From the NCBI GenBank assembly GCA_900766185.1, contig CAAFUL010000097.1, positions 6,950-70,949 on the forward strand: DNA of 64,000 bases, in the 5' to 3' direction. This stretch comes from an uncultured Johnsonella sp. (GTDB lineage Bacteria > Bacillota > Clostridia > Lachnospirales > Lachnospiraceae). This document shows positions 45,518-54,273 of the stretch, in pieces. A program made the position numbers and the translations under genes. Each line of letters starts with the position of its first letter. The stretch's first letter is position 1. A model generated the notes under the pieces. The model was not told where the DNA came from and did not search any database. It saw only the letters and a program-made list of their open reading frames with translations.

Positions 45518-46330
45518 TTATATCATATTTCTGTAATCCACCTTAAACCTTGAAATTTCTTCTATAAGCAGTTTTCTGAGTTTTATAGGATCCTTTTTGA
45601 ATATATTATCAATCTCTTCTTTGTCTATTGCCTGTTTTACTTTTGTAACGGTTTGATTAAACTCTTCATCCCAATACTGCATAATATCGGTTCCCAGACT
45701 TTCTGTATACTTTAACTTAAGTCCGTCCCTTTTATCAAGGTATGATAAAAGATACAGTCTTTTTAATATATGCTTATCTCCAAGTATATTGTATGCCTGC
45801 ACATAGTATTCGTATGCCTTATCAAACATAAAAAGATTGGCAAATGCACTGGCTACATTGTGATAAGTCTTGGCTAAAAGTTTATCCCTCGGATTTTTTT
45901 CCGCATACATCTTTATAACTGCCTTATAGTACCTTATAGCCTTACCGTATCTTCTGAGTCTAAACATATAGTCGGCTTTTTCTTTTAAAAAATCAGCTTT
46001 TTTCAGCTTTCTTAAATTATTAAGTTCCGACCTGTACCTGCTGATTTCCGAGCTTCTGTATATCTCGGCAAACTCAAGTATATAGATAAGCATACTGTCT
46101 TCAGAATGTCTTTCCTGACTCATCTTGGTAAGTTGAGCGGCTAGGATATTCATACCCAAATCTATATTTATAAACTCTATAAGACCGGGAGATATGAAAT
46201 TATCAAGCACTAATAAAGGATGCTCATATATTATATAACAAAGCTCCTCTATACTGTAAATATTCACAGATAATTCTTCTATATAATAAGGCTTCTTAGC
46301 TTCATTTTCGCTACATAGTATTAATCCCAT
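45518..46330 (-). CDS. TPR-containing cytoplasmic protein
   Basis: 270-aa helical protein. The N-terminal region (YYIEELSVNIYSIEELCYII, ISPGLIEFINIDLG) is followed by TPR-like helices ADYMFRLRRYGKAIRYYKAV and AFANLFMFDKAYEYYVQAYNIL. No signal or membrane span. It overlaps the Hsp70-like gene end by 10 bp, showing tight coupling. I associate it with a conserved Lachnospiraceae cluster. It is probably a co-chaperone-like or scaffold partner of the Hsp70-like protein, by inference from context only. Confidence 0.72.
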   Translation of the reverse strand: MGLILCSENEAKKPYYIEELSVNIYSIEELCYIIYEHPLLVLDNFISPGLIEFINIDLGMNILAAQLTKMSQERHSEDSMLIYILEFAEIYRSSEISRYRSELNNLRKLKKADFLKEKADYMFRLRRYGKAIRYYKAVIKMYAEKNPRDKLLAKTYHNVASAFANLFMFDKAYEYYVQAYNILGDKHILKRLYLLSYLDKRDGLKLKYTESLGTDIMQYWDEEFNQTVTKVKQAIDKEEIDNIFKKDPIKLRKLLIEEISRFKVDYRNMI

Positions 46331-47553
46331 AAGTCAACCTCTTGTACCAGTCCTGCCTCACTTTTTTTATATATGTCGCCAAACCCGGCATCTTCTAAAC
46401 TAAGTACCATGGTTCCAGCGTTCTTAAACTCTGTTTTTATATCTATCCTCATAGCCTTTTGTGCTCTTGCAGGCATAAAATTAAGCGGTATTTTTATACT
46501 TCTTTTTTTCTTATATATATCTATAGGCTGCAAATGCAACTCTATATCGGGTACGGAATCGGCAATGATCCTAAAAGATGCCTTTGCTTCGTTCCAAGCT
46601 TGACCTGCCCTTGCAAGCATAAGCGGAACTTCCTTATCTTTTCTTTGTATATTTATACTGACATCCGTATCAAGCCTTCCGTCACATATACAGATAAAAT
46701 TAAATATAGGCTTATCACTTGCAAGATCCACTCCTCTTACACAGGCTCCTCTTGCAAAAAGATCCATATCGGAAAATACCCTCCGCCTGCTGCAAATTAT
46801 CTTTTTAAAATTCACAGCCCAGTCCAAGCTTTCAAAGCCCTTTTCAGTCAACATTATAGTGGAAAATACTTTCTTTTTAAGTATTCTGTCCGCACAGGCG
46901 GTGAGAATCTTATCAGCCATTTTAGCACCGGCGGAATTATTTAAAAGATCAAGGTTAAATCCCTCATCCATATCCTTACTTTCAGCATATACTATGAACC
47001 TTTTTGCACTTTTACTTACCTTCAGTTCGTAATAGGTAAGCTTTGCATCGGTAAGACTGAATAACCCCACCTGATTATTCCATATTTCTTTTCCCTGACT
47101 CATAACATAGTATATAAAACTCTCACACCTGCTTATGACCTTTATATTTTGCTTCAAATATCCAAGGTCTACCAGACAGGAAGTAATTCTCTCCACTATA
47201 TCCATGTCGATCTTCGGTATAGATACAACTATCTTCTCAGGATAACCGACTTTTAACTTTTCTAAACTGATATCTATAATCAACCTTAAAAAGTATTTGA
47301 GAATTTCCGCCCCTTGATACTTGATCCCATTTAATGTGGCAGTACCTCCTCTTATAGTAAGATTTAACAATTTATCAACTATAACACCTCTTCCGCTTAA
47401 TGCCATTGCATAAGCTTCCTCTCCAACATACCATCCGTCTGCATCTTTCTCTTTGCATATAGCTGTCGGAAAGCGAAACGCCTTGTCATCAGCGTAGGAC
47501 ACTATGGATGTGCTATAATCACATATATCAATTCCAAAAACATGTGCTGTCAT
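46321..47553 (-). CDS. Hsp70/actin-fold-like protein (DUF5716-like)
   Basis: 410-aa protein starting HVFGIDICDYSTSIVSY, a degenerate phosphate-1 loop of the actin/Hsp70 ATPase fold. It continues with GATLNG-type Hsp70 spacing, EKIVVSIPKID (the VPA-like strand), and QVGLFSLTDAKLTYYEL (phosphate-2-like). The C-terminal part is beta-rich (SINIQRKDKEVPLMLAR, IELHLQPIDIYKKKRSIKIPL), resembling a reduced substrate domain. Canonical DLGGGT is not conserved, so ATPase activity is uncertain. It starts 17 nt after the 1196-aa gene. The DUF5716 name is from memory. Confidence 0.65.
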   Translation of the reverse strand: MTAHVFGIDICDYSTSIVSYADDKAFRFPTAICKEKDADGWYVGEEAYAMALSGRGVIVDKLLNLTIRGGTATLNGIKYQGAEILKYFLRLIIDISLEKLKVGYPEKIVVSIPKIDMDIVERITSCLVDLGYLKQNIKVISRCESFIYYVMSQGKEIWNNQVGLFSLTDAKLTYYELKVSKSAKRFIVYAESKDMDEGFNLDLLNNSAGAKMADKILTACADRILKKKVFSTIMLTEKGFESLDWAVNFKKIICSRRRVFSDMDLFARGACVRGVDLASDKPIFNFICICDGRLDTDVSINIQRKDKEVPLMLARAGQAWNEAKASFRIIADSVPDIELHLQPIDIYKKKRSIKIPLNFMPARAQKAMRIDIKTEFKNAGTMVLSLEDAGFGDIYKKSEAGLVQEVDLWD

Positions 47554-47570
47554 TATAGTAGCCTCGTTTC

Positions 47571-50500
47571 TTACATCATCAAATTAAAAGTTTCTCTGGC
47601 AATTTCATCATCAAGCAAGTACTTAACAAGTCTGTCTTTAATCAGGTTCTCATCATATATATCAACTTCTTCGTCATTTAACAGTATATCAATTTCATTG
47701 ATTCTGTCAAATCTGCTGAAACTGAGAGCCTCTATAAGCTCTTCATGAGTTATAGACGAGCTTTCCATTAATTTCTCCTGTCCGTCAACTTCCTCATATA
47801 TCATATACTCCCACCTGTCTCCGCTAAAGAGCAGTCTTTCCTTGATATATATGTTCATATAATGGTAATCAAACCTTTCTTCGGTAAAACTTGCATCATA
47901 AGGATAAACCCTGCTTTTTAGTCTTGGACTTTTTTCAAGCAGGCTTTTGTATACAAGAAATTCCTTATCCATTATATCCTGAGGCAGACTCACATACTTT
48001 GTGAGTTTCTTAAAGTACGGAAATACTATAGGATAAGCCATAAGGTTATCTATAATATCGCTTACCACCTTCTGCTGTTTTTCATCAAGTACCGCAAGTT
48101 CGGAATAATATTTTGTAATTGCCAACTGGTATATCATAGGTATGCTTGTGTAATCATCCAAACTTAGAATAGATTGCTCAAGTCTTTCAAATACATGTGC
48201 GGATATTTTTTCATCATGTATAAAGTATCCTACACATTTGACTGCAAAGTAAGCCTTAACTATTGATACACCGGTTTTCTTTCTGCTCACATACCATGCA
48301 AACACCTGATCTATATTATTAAGATTACCGGTAAAGAGCATATATATAAGCACTCTTTCTTCCAAATCATAGGTGTCTACATTATCAATAACCGCTTTTT
48401 CAAGCAGCTCGTACATATCCTTAATGCAGTGATTAAAACTTCTGCACAGATATTCCATTATGTTTATGTCATAGTTACCCTGCCTGAACACCTTAAAAGC
48501 AAGATATTTTATGACATTAGGGTCATACTTTGATTTATCACTTATAAGCTTATTACAAAGCCTTCTTGCACTGTCCGGACTTATGACTTCTATACCGAGC
48601 ATCTGTATCATTTGGTAGCTTTCGTTTATATAACCCAAATTAATAAGCGTATCGCATATCTTACCTCTGTCCGCTACGGAAATATGGGTATCCATACTGG
48701 TTCTTAAAAGGAATTCATGATTATTGCTCACATTCCATATATCCGGACCTGAAGGGGTCTTACTGTCCTCCCTTAAGTAGTCAATAAGTTTTGACAAAAT
48801 ATTTGCCTTATATATATCGGACAAACTGTTATCGGCTGCCGCTCTTTGTATAAGCGTTACATCTTCCACAGCTATATGTCCGGCTGACAAAATAGAACTT
48901 AACTTTGCAAGTTTATATACAATATGCTCAGGATAGATAAGATAGCAGCGTTTCAATATCTCTTCTTTGTTTTTTATCAAAGCGGTCTTATCCGTCTCGA
49001 CATAGTATCTTACGCCGTCTTCATCCTGTAAAAACACTATTGCATCCTTGGAATGTACCGGAACATAGTACAGATCCGGATTATACTTATATACATTCTC
49101 ACCTTTCAGTTCCGGGTATACAACTATAATTTTCTCTATTCCCTTTTGCTCCAGCTTAAGCATTTGTGCCGATACGATATCCGGCAGTACCTTTGCAAGC
49201 TTACTGTCGACAATACTTACATCCAGCAGCTCATTATATATACTGAGAAGAGGTTTGGTTATAACATAGGCACTGATTTGCTCAAGCATAAACTGCTGTA
49301 TCGGCAATCTGTAATCTTCATAAATCTTAGAATCCCTGTCCGCATATAAAACCACATTTTCATATAATAGCGCTTTATAATCCTGTGATAAGGCGTTGTC
49401 TCCCAAAAAGTATCTTAAAACCTTTTCCTTGAAAAGACCTGTTTTTTCTTTGCCCAGTGTATATATGTACTGCTCGTATATGCCGAAAAGCTCAAGATCA
49501 TCATCAATTGCCTTTTCAAAGTATTTGTTTACATAGGCTTCTCTTATATCGCCTCTTATAAGTACGGCACATAAAGCTTCAAGATATGCAGCCTCTTTAT
49601 AGTTATCATAGATCTTTTTAAAAAGTATATAGGTAAGGCTTGAGTATTTTCTTATACTCTTAGCCCTTTGTACTATCGCATCTACAATTTCTTTACTTAA
49701 TATACCCTTATCCAAGCCGAAATTAAATACCTGTAGCTCAAGGTTGGTTAAATCATGCAGAAAATCCAAATTCTCGGAAATAAACTTAATATATGCAAGG
49801 TAAAGGAAGGGGCTTCTGCTGCCGGCATAAAATGCCTCATTAATAAGTTCAAACACTAAAGCAGGCTTATATTTGCACCTTCTGTCAAACTTAATCAAAA
49901 GGGGCATAAGTAAATAGTCCCCTTCAGTAATCATCCTTCTTAACAGCTTGGTAAGATCATGATTTACATTGTCATCATCTTCCATGATTGCTACAACATA
50001 CTCAAACAATATATAATCGAGGACTTCCTCGTCCTTAAGTGCTATAACGCTGTCCTTGAATCTCTCAAGTATTTCCTCCGCCTCTTTATATTTTCTTAAC
50101 AGACAAAGTGCCTCAGCCTTTAAGAAACTGTACTTTTTTACCTCCACTCCCTTTGAGATAAGCTCCTCAAGCTCCAGTATCATAAGCTCGGGGATAATAT
50201 CATCCGGCTCATACTCATATTGCAAACGCAAATTAAAGTATGAACTTATATTCTTTTTATATGAATTGTTGACATTATCTTTTCTTGCCTGATTTGAAAC
50301 CAGTTCAACTTCTATCCTATATGTGCTTACCATATTGGAAAATGTTATTACAGCCTTATTATGCTTTGTAGCCGGCAGCTTATCTGAGACTTCAAAATTA
50401 AAATAACAAGTATCCTTATTGAAATCATCGTTACTTAGCTTATTTTTACTTAAGTGTATAAATTCAGTTTCACAACTTACATCAAAGTTGCAATATCCCC

Positions 50501-51161
50501 AACTTTGCTTTCTTATCGGAATAGTAAAAGTCTTATCTGTTCCATTGTACGCAAATACATACCTGCTCTTTGCAAAATTGAGGCTTATTCTTTCTTTTAT
50601 TCCACAGGCACATAAAAATTCTTCTAAAGCTATTGCATCTTTTTTCTTAAGTGCATTATATATAGCCCCTAGCTTTGTATCCTTCATAAATTCAGCCAAG
50701 GTGAAATCTTTGTACGCAAACAAACGAAGTGCCGTATCAAAGTCAACCTTCGCTATTTTTACAAATGCATCTATGCTATCGAGATTTTTAAGCAGCTTTT
50801 CAGTTTCAGTCATTCCCAGCCTGAATACATACGGAACAGTTATCTCTCCTGCATTAGTAACAAGATATATATTGCCTTCTATATCTTCTTTACTCAAAAA
50901 GCAGGTGTCATCCGCTTTTATATGAATTTTTGTTCTTAATCCTCCAAATTGAGGTTCCAGTACTTTAATTCTTAAGTCATCCGTATAAGCAAGTGCTTTA
51001 AAGTATCTGTGATTTAAGGACTGGATCTCAAGTTCCAGCCTGTTTTCTTTTCCGTACATAAGCTGCACATCTATATACGCAGGTTTTACTCTAAGCTTTG
51101 CAACTTCACTTTCTACAATACCGTTTGCCAGTTGATTTATTTTCTCTATCATAATATTCAT
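47571..51161 (-). CDS. large conserved protein of unknown function, DUF5717-like
   Basis: 1196 aa, no signal peptide or obvious membrane span. The N-terminal third is beta-rich with two similar modules (VDVQL-type start, then GLRTKIHIKADDTCFLS and KSRYVFAYNGTDKTFTIPI), suggesting Ig-like or carbohydrate-binding-like sandwiches. The rest is a long alpha-helical repeat (SFLKAEALCLLRKYKEAEEI and many YLEALCAVLIRG-like helices), TPR/HEAT-like. It begins the operon that continues with the Hsp70-like and TPR genes and valS. ATG 51161 or 51152 are both possible; AGGTGA precedes them. I recall such proteins as DUF5717 in Lachnospiraceae. Function unknown. Confidence 0.75.
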   Translation of the reverse strand: MNIMIEKINQLANGIVESEVAKLRVKPAYIDVQLMYGKENRLELEIQSLNHRYFKALAYTDDLRIKVLEPQFGGLRTKIHIKADDTCFLSKEDIEGNIYLVTNAGEITVPYVFRLGMTETEKLLKNLDSIDAFVKIAKVDFDTALRLFAYKDFTLAEFMKDTKLGAIYNALKKKDAIALEEFLCACGIKERISLNFAKSRYVFAYNGTDKTFTIPIRKQSWGYCNFDVSCETEFIHLSKNKLSNDDFNKDTCYFNFEVSDKLPATKHNKAVITFSNMVSTYRIEVELVSNQARKDNVNNSYKKNISSYFNLRLQYEYEPDDIIPELMILELEELISKGVEVKKYSFLKAEALCLLRKYKEAEEILERFKDSVIALKDEEVLDYILFEYVVAIMEDDDNVNHDLTKLLRRMITEGDYLLMPLLIKFDRRCKYKPALVFELINEAFYAGSRSPFLYLAYIKFISENLDFLHDLTNLELQVFNFGLDKGILSKEIVDAIVQRAKSIRKYSSLTYILFKKIYDNYKEAAYLEALCAVLIRGDIREAYVNKYFEKAIDDDLELFGIYEQYIYTLGKEKTGLFKEKVLRYFLGDNALSQDYKALLYENVVLYADRDSKIYEDYRLPIQQFMLEQISAYVITKPLLSIYNELLDVSIVDSKLAKVLPDIVSAQMLKLEQKGIEKIIVVYPELKGENVYKYNPDLYYVPVHSKDAIVFLQDEDGVRYYVETDKTALIKNKEEILKRCYLIYPEHIVYKLAKLSSILSAGHIAVEDVTLIQRAAADNSLSDIYKANILSKLIDYLREDSKTPSGPDIWNVSNNHEFLLRTSMDTHISVADRGKICDTLINLGYINESYQMIQMLGIEVISPDSARRLCNKLISDKSKYDPNVIKYLAFKVFRQGNYDINIMEYLCRSFNHCIKDMYELLEKAVIDNVDTYDLEERVLIYMLFTGNLNNIDQVFAWYVSRKKTGVSIVKAYFAVKCVGYFIHDEKISAHVFERLEQSILSLDDYTSIPMIYQLAITKYYSELAVLDEKQQKVVSDIIDNLMAYPIVFPYFKKLTKYVSLPQDIMDKEFLVYKSLLEKSPRLKSRVYPYDASFTEERFDYHYMNIYIKERLLFSGDRWEYMIYEEVDGQEKLMESSSITHEELIEALSFSRFDRINEIDILLNDEEVDIYDENLIKDRLVKYLLDDEIARETFNLMM

Positions 51162-51171
51162 TCACCTATTG

Positions 51172-51347
51172 TGTTACAGTTATGGTAGCAGATATACATA
51201 TATAATATACCGAATGAAAGCTTGCTTTCAGCTGTATATTGTATATGTATATCTATCAGGCTGCTGCCGACATTTATCTTCGTCTGCTGTACGAATAAAT
51301 TTTAAATATTTTCTTAACGAAGATGAACGACCTCCCTAAACTGTAAC
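51172..51347 (+). repeat. palindromic interspersed element, copy E (full length)
   Basis: Ends GTTACAGTTATGG and CCCTAAACTGTAAC. Both internal hairpins are present: AGATATACATATAT/ATATGTATATCT with apex TGAAAGCTTGCTTTCA, and TTATCTTCGT/ACGAAGATGAA. Exact 7-bp direct repeats CCTATTG flank it at 51165-51171 and 51348-51354. It lies immediately before the start of the DUF5717-like gene. Confidence 0.87.
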
Positions 51348-51369
51348 CCTATTGCATAATGTAAAGCAC

Positions 51370-51398
51370 ATTTTACCATAAAAAAACTTGAATTAAAA
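51370..51398 (-). promoter_or_regulatory. possible promoter of the DUF5717 operon
   Basis: TTTTAA (51393-51398), 17-nt spacer, extended -10 TGGTAAAAT (hexamer 51370-51375) on the minus strand. If used, all of repeat copy E would be in the 5' leader. Confidence 0.4.
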
Positions 51399-51415
51399 GA
51401 ATATTATGATATATT
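51388..51415 (+). promoter_or_regulatory. possible promoter of the DUF4364 gene
   Basis: TTGAAT (51388-51393), 16-nt spacer, extended -10 TGATATATT (hexamer 51410-51415). If used, repeat copy F would lie in the leader of the DUF4364 transcript. An alternative is the TATAAT at 51623-51628 at the right edge of copy F, which has no good -35. Confidence 0.5.
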
Positions 51416-51439
51416 AATAGGCAGCTTTATTTTATAATA

Positions 51440-51622
51440 GGTTACAGTTAAGGTAGCTTGGATATACATGTAGGATATAACAAATGAAAGCTTGCTTTCA
51501 GCCGCATATTATACACCTATATCTATCAGGCTGCTGTCGGCATTTATCTTCATCCGATTTATAAATAAAATTTAAACTTTTTTAGTTTTTTAAGAAGATG
51601 AATGACCGGTCTAAACTGGGGC
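51440..51622 (+). repeat. palindromic interspersed element, copy F (full length)
   Basis: Left end GTTACAGTTAAGG; the right end is decayed to CTAAACTGGGGC. Hairpin 1 (GGATATACATG...apex TGAAAGCTTGCTTTCA) and hairpin 2 (TTATCTTCAT/AAGAAGATGAAT) are present. Exact 7-bp direct repeats TATAATA flank it at 51433-51439 and 51623-51629. It lies 93 bp from copy E in the same orientation. Confidence 0.85.
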
Positions 51623-51671
51623 TATAATATGGTTATAAAAGGTTTATCTAATTAAATTTCAGGAGAATATT

Positions 51672-52196
51672 ATGGATCTGAACTCTTCAACTTTGTATAA
51701 ATTAATGGTGCTTTATATGCTCAAACAGGTTAATTTCCCTCTTACACAGACACAGCTTGCGGGATTTTTTCTAAGTTATGAATATACTAATTTCTTTGAA
51801 GTTCAAAAAGTTCTCTCAGAACTTCAGGAAGCGAAACTTATAAATATTGATACAAAACTTCATAACTCTTCAAGACATACCCTGACCAAGGACGGAGCGG
51901 AAACTTTGGAACTTTTTCGCAGCGATATTCCTGAGGCTGTTATATCGGATCTTGACAAGTATCTTAATGAAAATAAATTTAAGATGCGTGATGAGGTGAG
52001 CAGTATAGCCGATTACTATCAGGACAGTGACACAAAGGAATATATTGTTACTCTCAGGTTTTCCGAAGCCAAGTACGATCTTATAGCGATTGATATATCC
52101 GTCCCTGATGAAACTGTTGCTGAAAATATGTGTGCCAACTGGCATGGCAAAAGTCAGGATATATATCAATACATTTTTAAGAAACTTATGAATTAG
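51672..52196 (+). CDS. DUF4364 family winged-helix protein
   Basis: 174-aa protein starting LNSSTLYKLMVLYMLKQVN, with a PadR/MarR-like winged helix (PLTQTQLAGFFLSYEYTN, LSELQEAKLINID, RHTLTKDGAETLELF) and a mixed C-terminal domain. It matches the Clostridia-specific DUF4364 family as I remember it, likely a transcriptional regulator. It is followed 9 nt later by a GT2 glycosyltransferase, so the two may be co-expressed. AGGAG precedes ATG 51672. Its effector and targets are unknown. Confidence 0.82.
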   Translation: MDLNSSTLYKLMVLYMLKQVNFPLTQTQLAGFFLSYEYTNFFEVQKVLSELQEAKLINIDTKLHNSSRHTLTKDGAETLELFRSDIPEAVISDLDKYLNENKFKMRDEVSSIADYYQDSDTKEYIVTLRFSEAKYDLIAIDISVPDETVAENMCANWHGKSQDIYQYIFKKLMN

Positions 52197-52205
52197 GTAA
52201 TTTTT

Positions 52206-53183
52206 ATGATAAATGATAATATAACGGTAAGTATCTGCTGTGTTACTTACAACCATGAGAAATATATAGAGCAGGCTCTTAAGTCCTTTCTCGAACAAAA
52301 AGTGGATTTCAAATATGAAATACTTATACATGATGATGCCTCTACGGACAAAACTGCCGATATTATAAGAAAGTATGAAAAACTCTTTCCTAATATCATT
52401 AAACCTATATATCAAAGTGTTAATCAATATTCTATAGGTATTACAAATGTTACTCAAAGGTATAATTTTCCTCGTGCCAAAGGTAAATACATAGCTATTT
52501 GCGAGGGTGATGATTATTGGACTGATAAGCATAAGTTGCAAAGACAGGTCGCCATACTTGAGTCCGATCCCAATATCAGTCTTTGTTTTCATGCTGCCAG
52601 AGCTTTAGCCATGGACAGATCCTACCCCGAAAGCAATATAAGACCTTATAGAAATGACAGGTTTGTATCAGCCTTCGAGGTTATTGACAAAATCTCGGCG
52701 TATCCGACCGCTTCTTTAATGTTTCCCACCAAACATATAAAAGAGCTGCCCGACTTTTTTGCTACTGCTCCGGTCATGGATATACCTTTACAGATTATTT
52801 TGGCTTCCAAGGGGCTCAGTTTTTATATTGATAGTTTTATGTCAGTCTACAGAGTAGGCGTTTCGGGCTCTTGGACCGGTGATTTGCAAAAAGGCGACTA
52901 TATTAAAAAGCAGCATAAATATTTCAATGAGATAAAAGCAACTTATGAGGCATTTGATAAATATACTAACTTTTCCTACTCTCCCGTTGTTAAAAATGCC
53001 ATAAACAGGATTTTCTTCCTTATTTTAGTAAATACTAAGGACTATAAAAAGGTTTTGTCTAAAAAGTATAAAGTTTTTTTTGCCGAGCTAAGTCCACGAA
53101 CCAAGCTTTTTATTAAGCTTGAGTATCATTTTCCCTTTGTATACAATTTTATACGAAAATTAGCATTAAGTTTTAAATCATAG
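52206..53183 (+). CDS. GT2-family glycosyltransferase
   Basis: 325-aa inverting GT-A enzyme. It opens with VSICCVTYNHEKYIEQALKSFLEQ, followed by ILIHDDASTDKTADII and the metal-binding region IAICEGDDYWTD, all typical of the WcaA-like GT2 group. The C-terminus is basic and helical with no clear membrane span. It likely adds a sugar to a surface polysaccharide. It pairs with the DUF4364 gene upstream; donor and acceptor are unknown. Confidence 0.9.
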   Translation: MINDNITVSICCVTYNHEKYIEQALKSFLEQKVDFKYEILIHDDASTDKTADIIRKYEKLFPNIIKPIYQSVNQYSIGITNVTQRYNFPRAKGKYIAICEGDDYWTDKHKLQRQVAILESDPNISLCFHAARALAMDRSYPESNIRPYRNDRFVSAFEVIDKISAYPTASLMFPTKHIKELPDFFATAPVMDIPLQIILASKGLSFYIDSFMSVYRVGVSGSWTGDLQKGDYIKKQHKYFNEIKATYEAFDKYTNFSYSPVVKNAINRIFFLILVNTKDYKKVLSKKYKVFFAELSPRTKLFIKLEYHFPFVYNFIRKLALSFKS

Positions 53184-53187
53184 GTTC

Positions 53188-53216
53188 TTGCTATTTTTTT
53201 ACTTTTATGTTATAAC
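53188..53216 (+). promoter_or_regulatory. promoter of tRNA-Leu
   Basis: TTGCTA (53188-53193), 17-nt spacer, extended -10 TGTTATAAC (hexamer 53211-53216), ending 13 nt before the mature tRNA. Confidence 0.75.
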
Positions 53217-53229
53217 TTACTGGTGCTAA

Positions 53230-53312
53230 GCCGGTGTGGTGGAATGGCAGACACGACAGACTCAAAATCTGTTATTCGCAAGGATGTGCGAGTTCGAGTC
53301 TCGCCACCGGCA
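53230..53312 (+). tRNA. tRNA-Leu (anticodon CAA)
   Basis: 83-nt class II tRNA. The acceptor stem GCCGGTG/CACCGGC pairs perfectly. The anticodon stem ACAGA/TCTGT holds the loop CTCAAAA, giving CAA, which reads UUG. A long variable arm is present, and the T-arm is GCGAG-TTCGAGT-CTCGC. CCA is not encoded (discriminator A, then TAAAA). Confidence 0.97.
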
Positions 53313-53319
53313 TAAAAAA

Positions 53320-53356
53320 AGCTGTTGCAATTTTTATCTTGCAGCAGCTCTTTTTA
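53320..53356. terminator. bidirectional terminator between tRNA-Leu and upp
   Basis: AGCTGTTGCA/TGCAGCAGCT 10-bp stem with a 10-nt loop. CTTTTTATTTT follows on the plus strand, and a seven-T run on the minus strand. It serves the tRNA and the convergent upp gene. Confidence 0.88.
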
Positions 53357-53362
53357 TTTTAT

Positions 53363-53995
53363 CTATTTTGTTCCGAAAATCCTGTCTCCGGCATCTCCGA
53401 GTCCCGGACATATATAGGCATCCTCATTAAGTTCACGATCTACATGACCTACATATATCTGTATATCCGGATGCTCTTTATGAAGCTTTTCAAGTCCCTC
53501 AGGTGCAGCTATGATACACATGAATTTAATATTTACTCCTCCATGCTCCTTTATCTGAGTAATAGCGTCTACTGCCGAACCTCCGGTTGCAAGCATCGGA
53601 TCTGTAACAACTATTGTTCTTTCTTCTATAGGCTTTGGAAGTTTGCAATAATATGCATGAGGTATATGTGTAACTTCATCCCTGTAAAGACCTATATGAC
53701 CGACCTTTGCGGTAGGTACTAAAGCCAAGATACCGTCAACCATTCCAAGTCCTGCACGAAGTATAGGTACTATGGCAAGTTTCCTGCCCGCTATACTTGG
53801 AGACATACAGTCTTCTATCGGTGTGCTTACACTTACATTCTCTGTAGGAAGATCGCTAAGTGCCTCATAGCCCATAAGCATGGCTATCTCTCCCACTAAA
53901 GAGCGAAATTCGTTGGTTCCGGTAGACTTATCCCTAAGTCTTGTTATTTTATGCTGAACTAAGGGATGATTGTTTATAAATATATTATTATCCAT
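53363..53995 (-). CDS. upp: uracil phosphoribosyltransferase
   Basis: Salvages uracil to UMP with PRPP. The PRPP loop [17 protein letters not shown] and the uracil-binding C-terminus [17 protein letters not shown] are diagnostic. Length is 210 aa. It lies downstream of the uracil permease on the same strand with a 278-bp gap containing repeat copy G, so whether they share a transcript is uncertain. Uptake plus salvage of uracil is the evident pathway. Confidence 0.97.
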   Translation of the reverse strand: MDNNIFINNHPLVQHKITRLRDKSTGTNEFRSLVGEIAMLMGYEALSDLPTENVSVSTPIEDCMSPSIAGRKLAIVPILRAGLGMVDGILALVPTAKVGHIGLYRDEVTHIPHAYYCKLPKPIEERTIVVTDPMLATGGSAVDAITQIKEHGGVNIKFMCIIAAPEGLEKLHKEHPDIQIYVGHVDRELNEDAYICPGLGDAGDRIFGTK

Positions 53996-54065
53996 AAATT
54001 CCGGGCTTTAAAAAGCCCACCTCCTTTATTATTTTTATGTAAAACTAAAACTCGTAAAAGACATG

Positions 54066-54212
54066 ACTTCACGGTTCAGGCAACAGATATAGGCATAATC
54101 CTCTAATACAGCCTGCTTTTTATACTTGCATTCATCTTCATCTAATTTATACATCTGCATTGCAAGTTTATTACTGTTTTGATGAAGATGAACGAGCTGT
54201 CTGAATTATAAG
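54066..54212 (+). repeat. palindromic interspersed element, copy G (decayed)
   Basis: GGTTCAGGCAACAGATATA at the left, CTGTCTGAATTATAAG at the right, and hairpin 2 arms ATTCATCTTCATC/GATGAAGATGAA intact. Hairpin 1 is largely deleted. Terminal bases are mutated and no exact target repeat remains, consistent with an older copy. It lies between uraA and upp. Confidence 0.72.
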
Positions 54213-54273
54213 CGATTCTTAAGTATATTCTTAACAATAAATATAGCTTTTCGGGTAATTCTTTATGATCTGA

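Noticed and set aside
53234..53722. Long plus-strand frame covering tRNA-Leu and upp antisense
   Set aside because: It runs through a tRNA, a terminator and the antisense of a clear upp gene.
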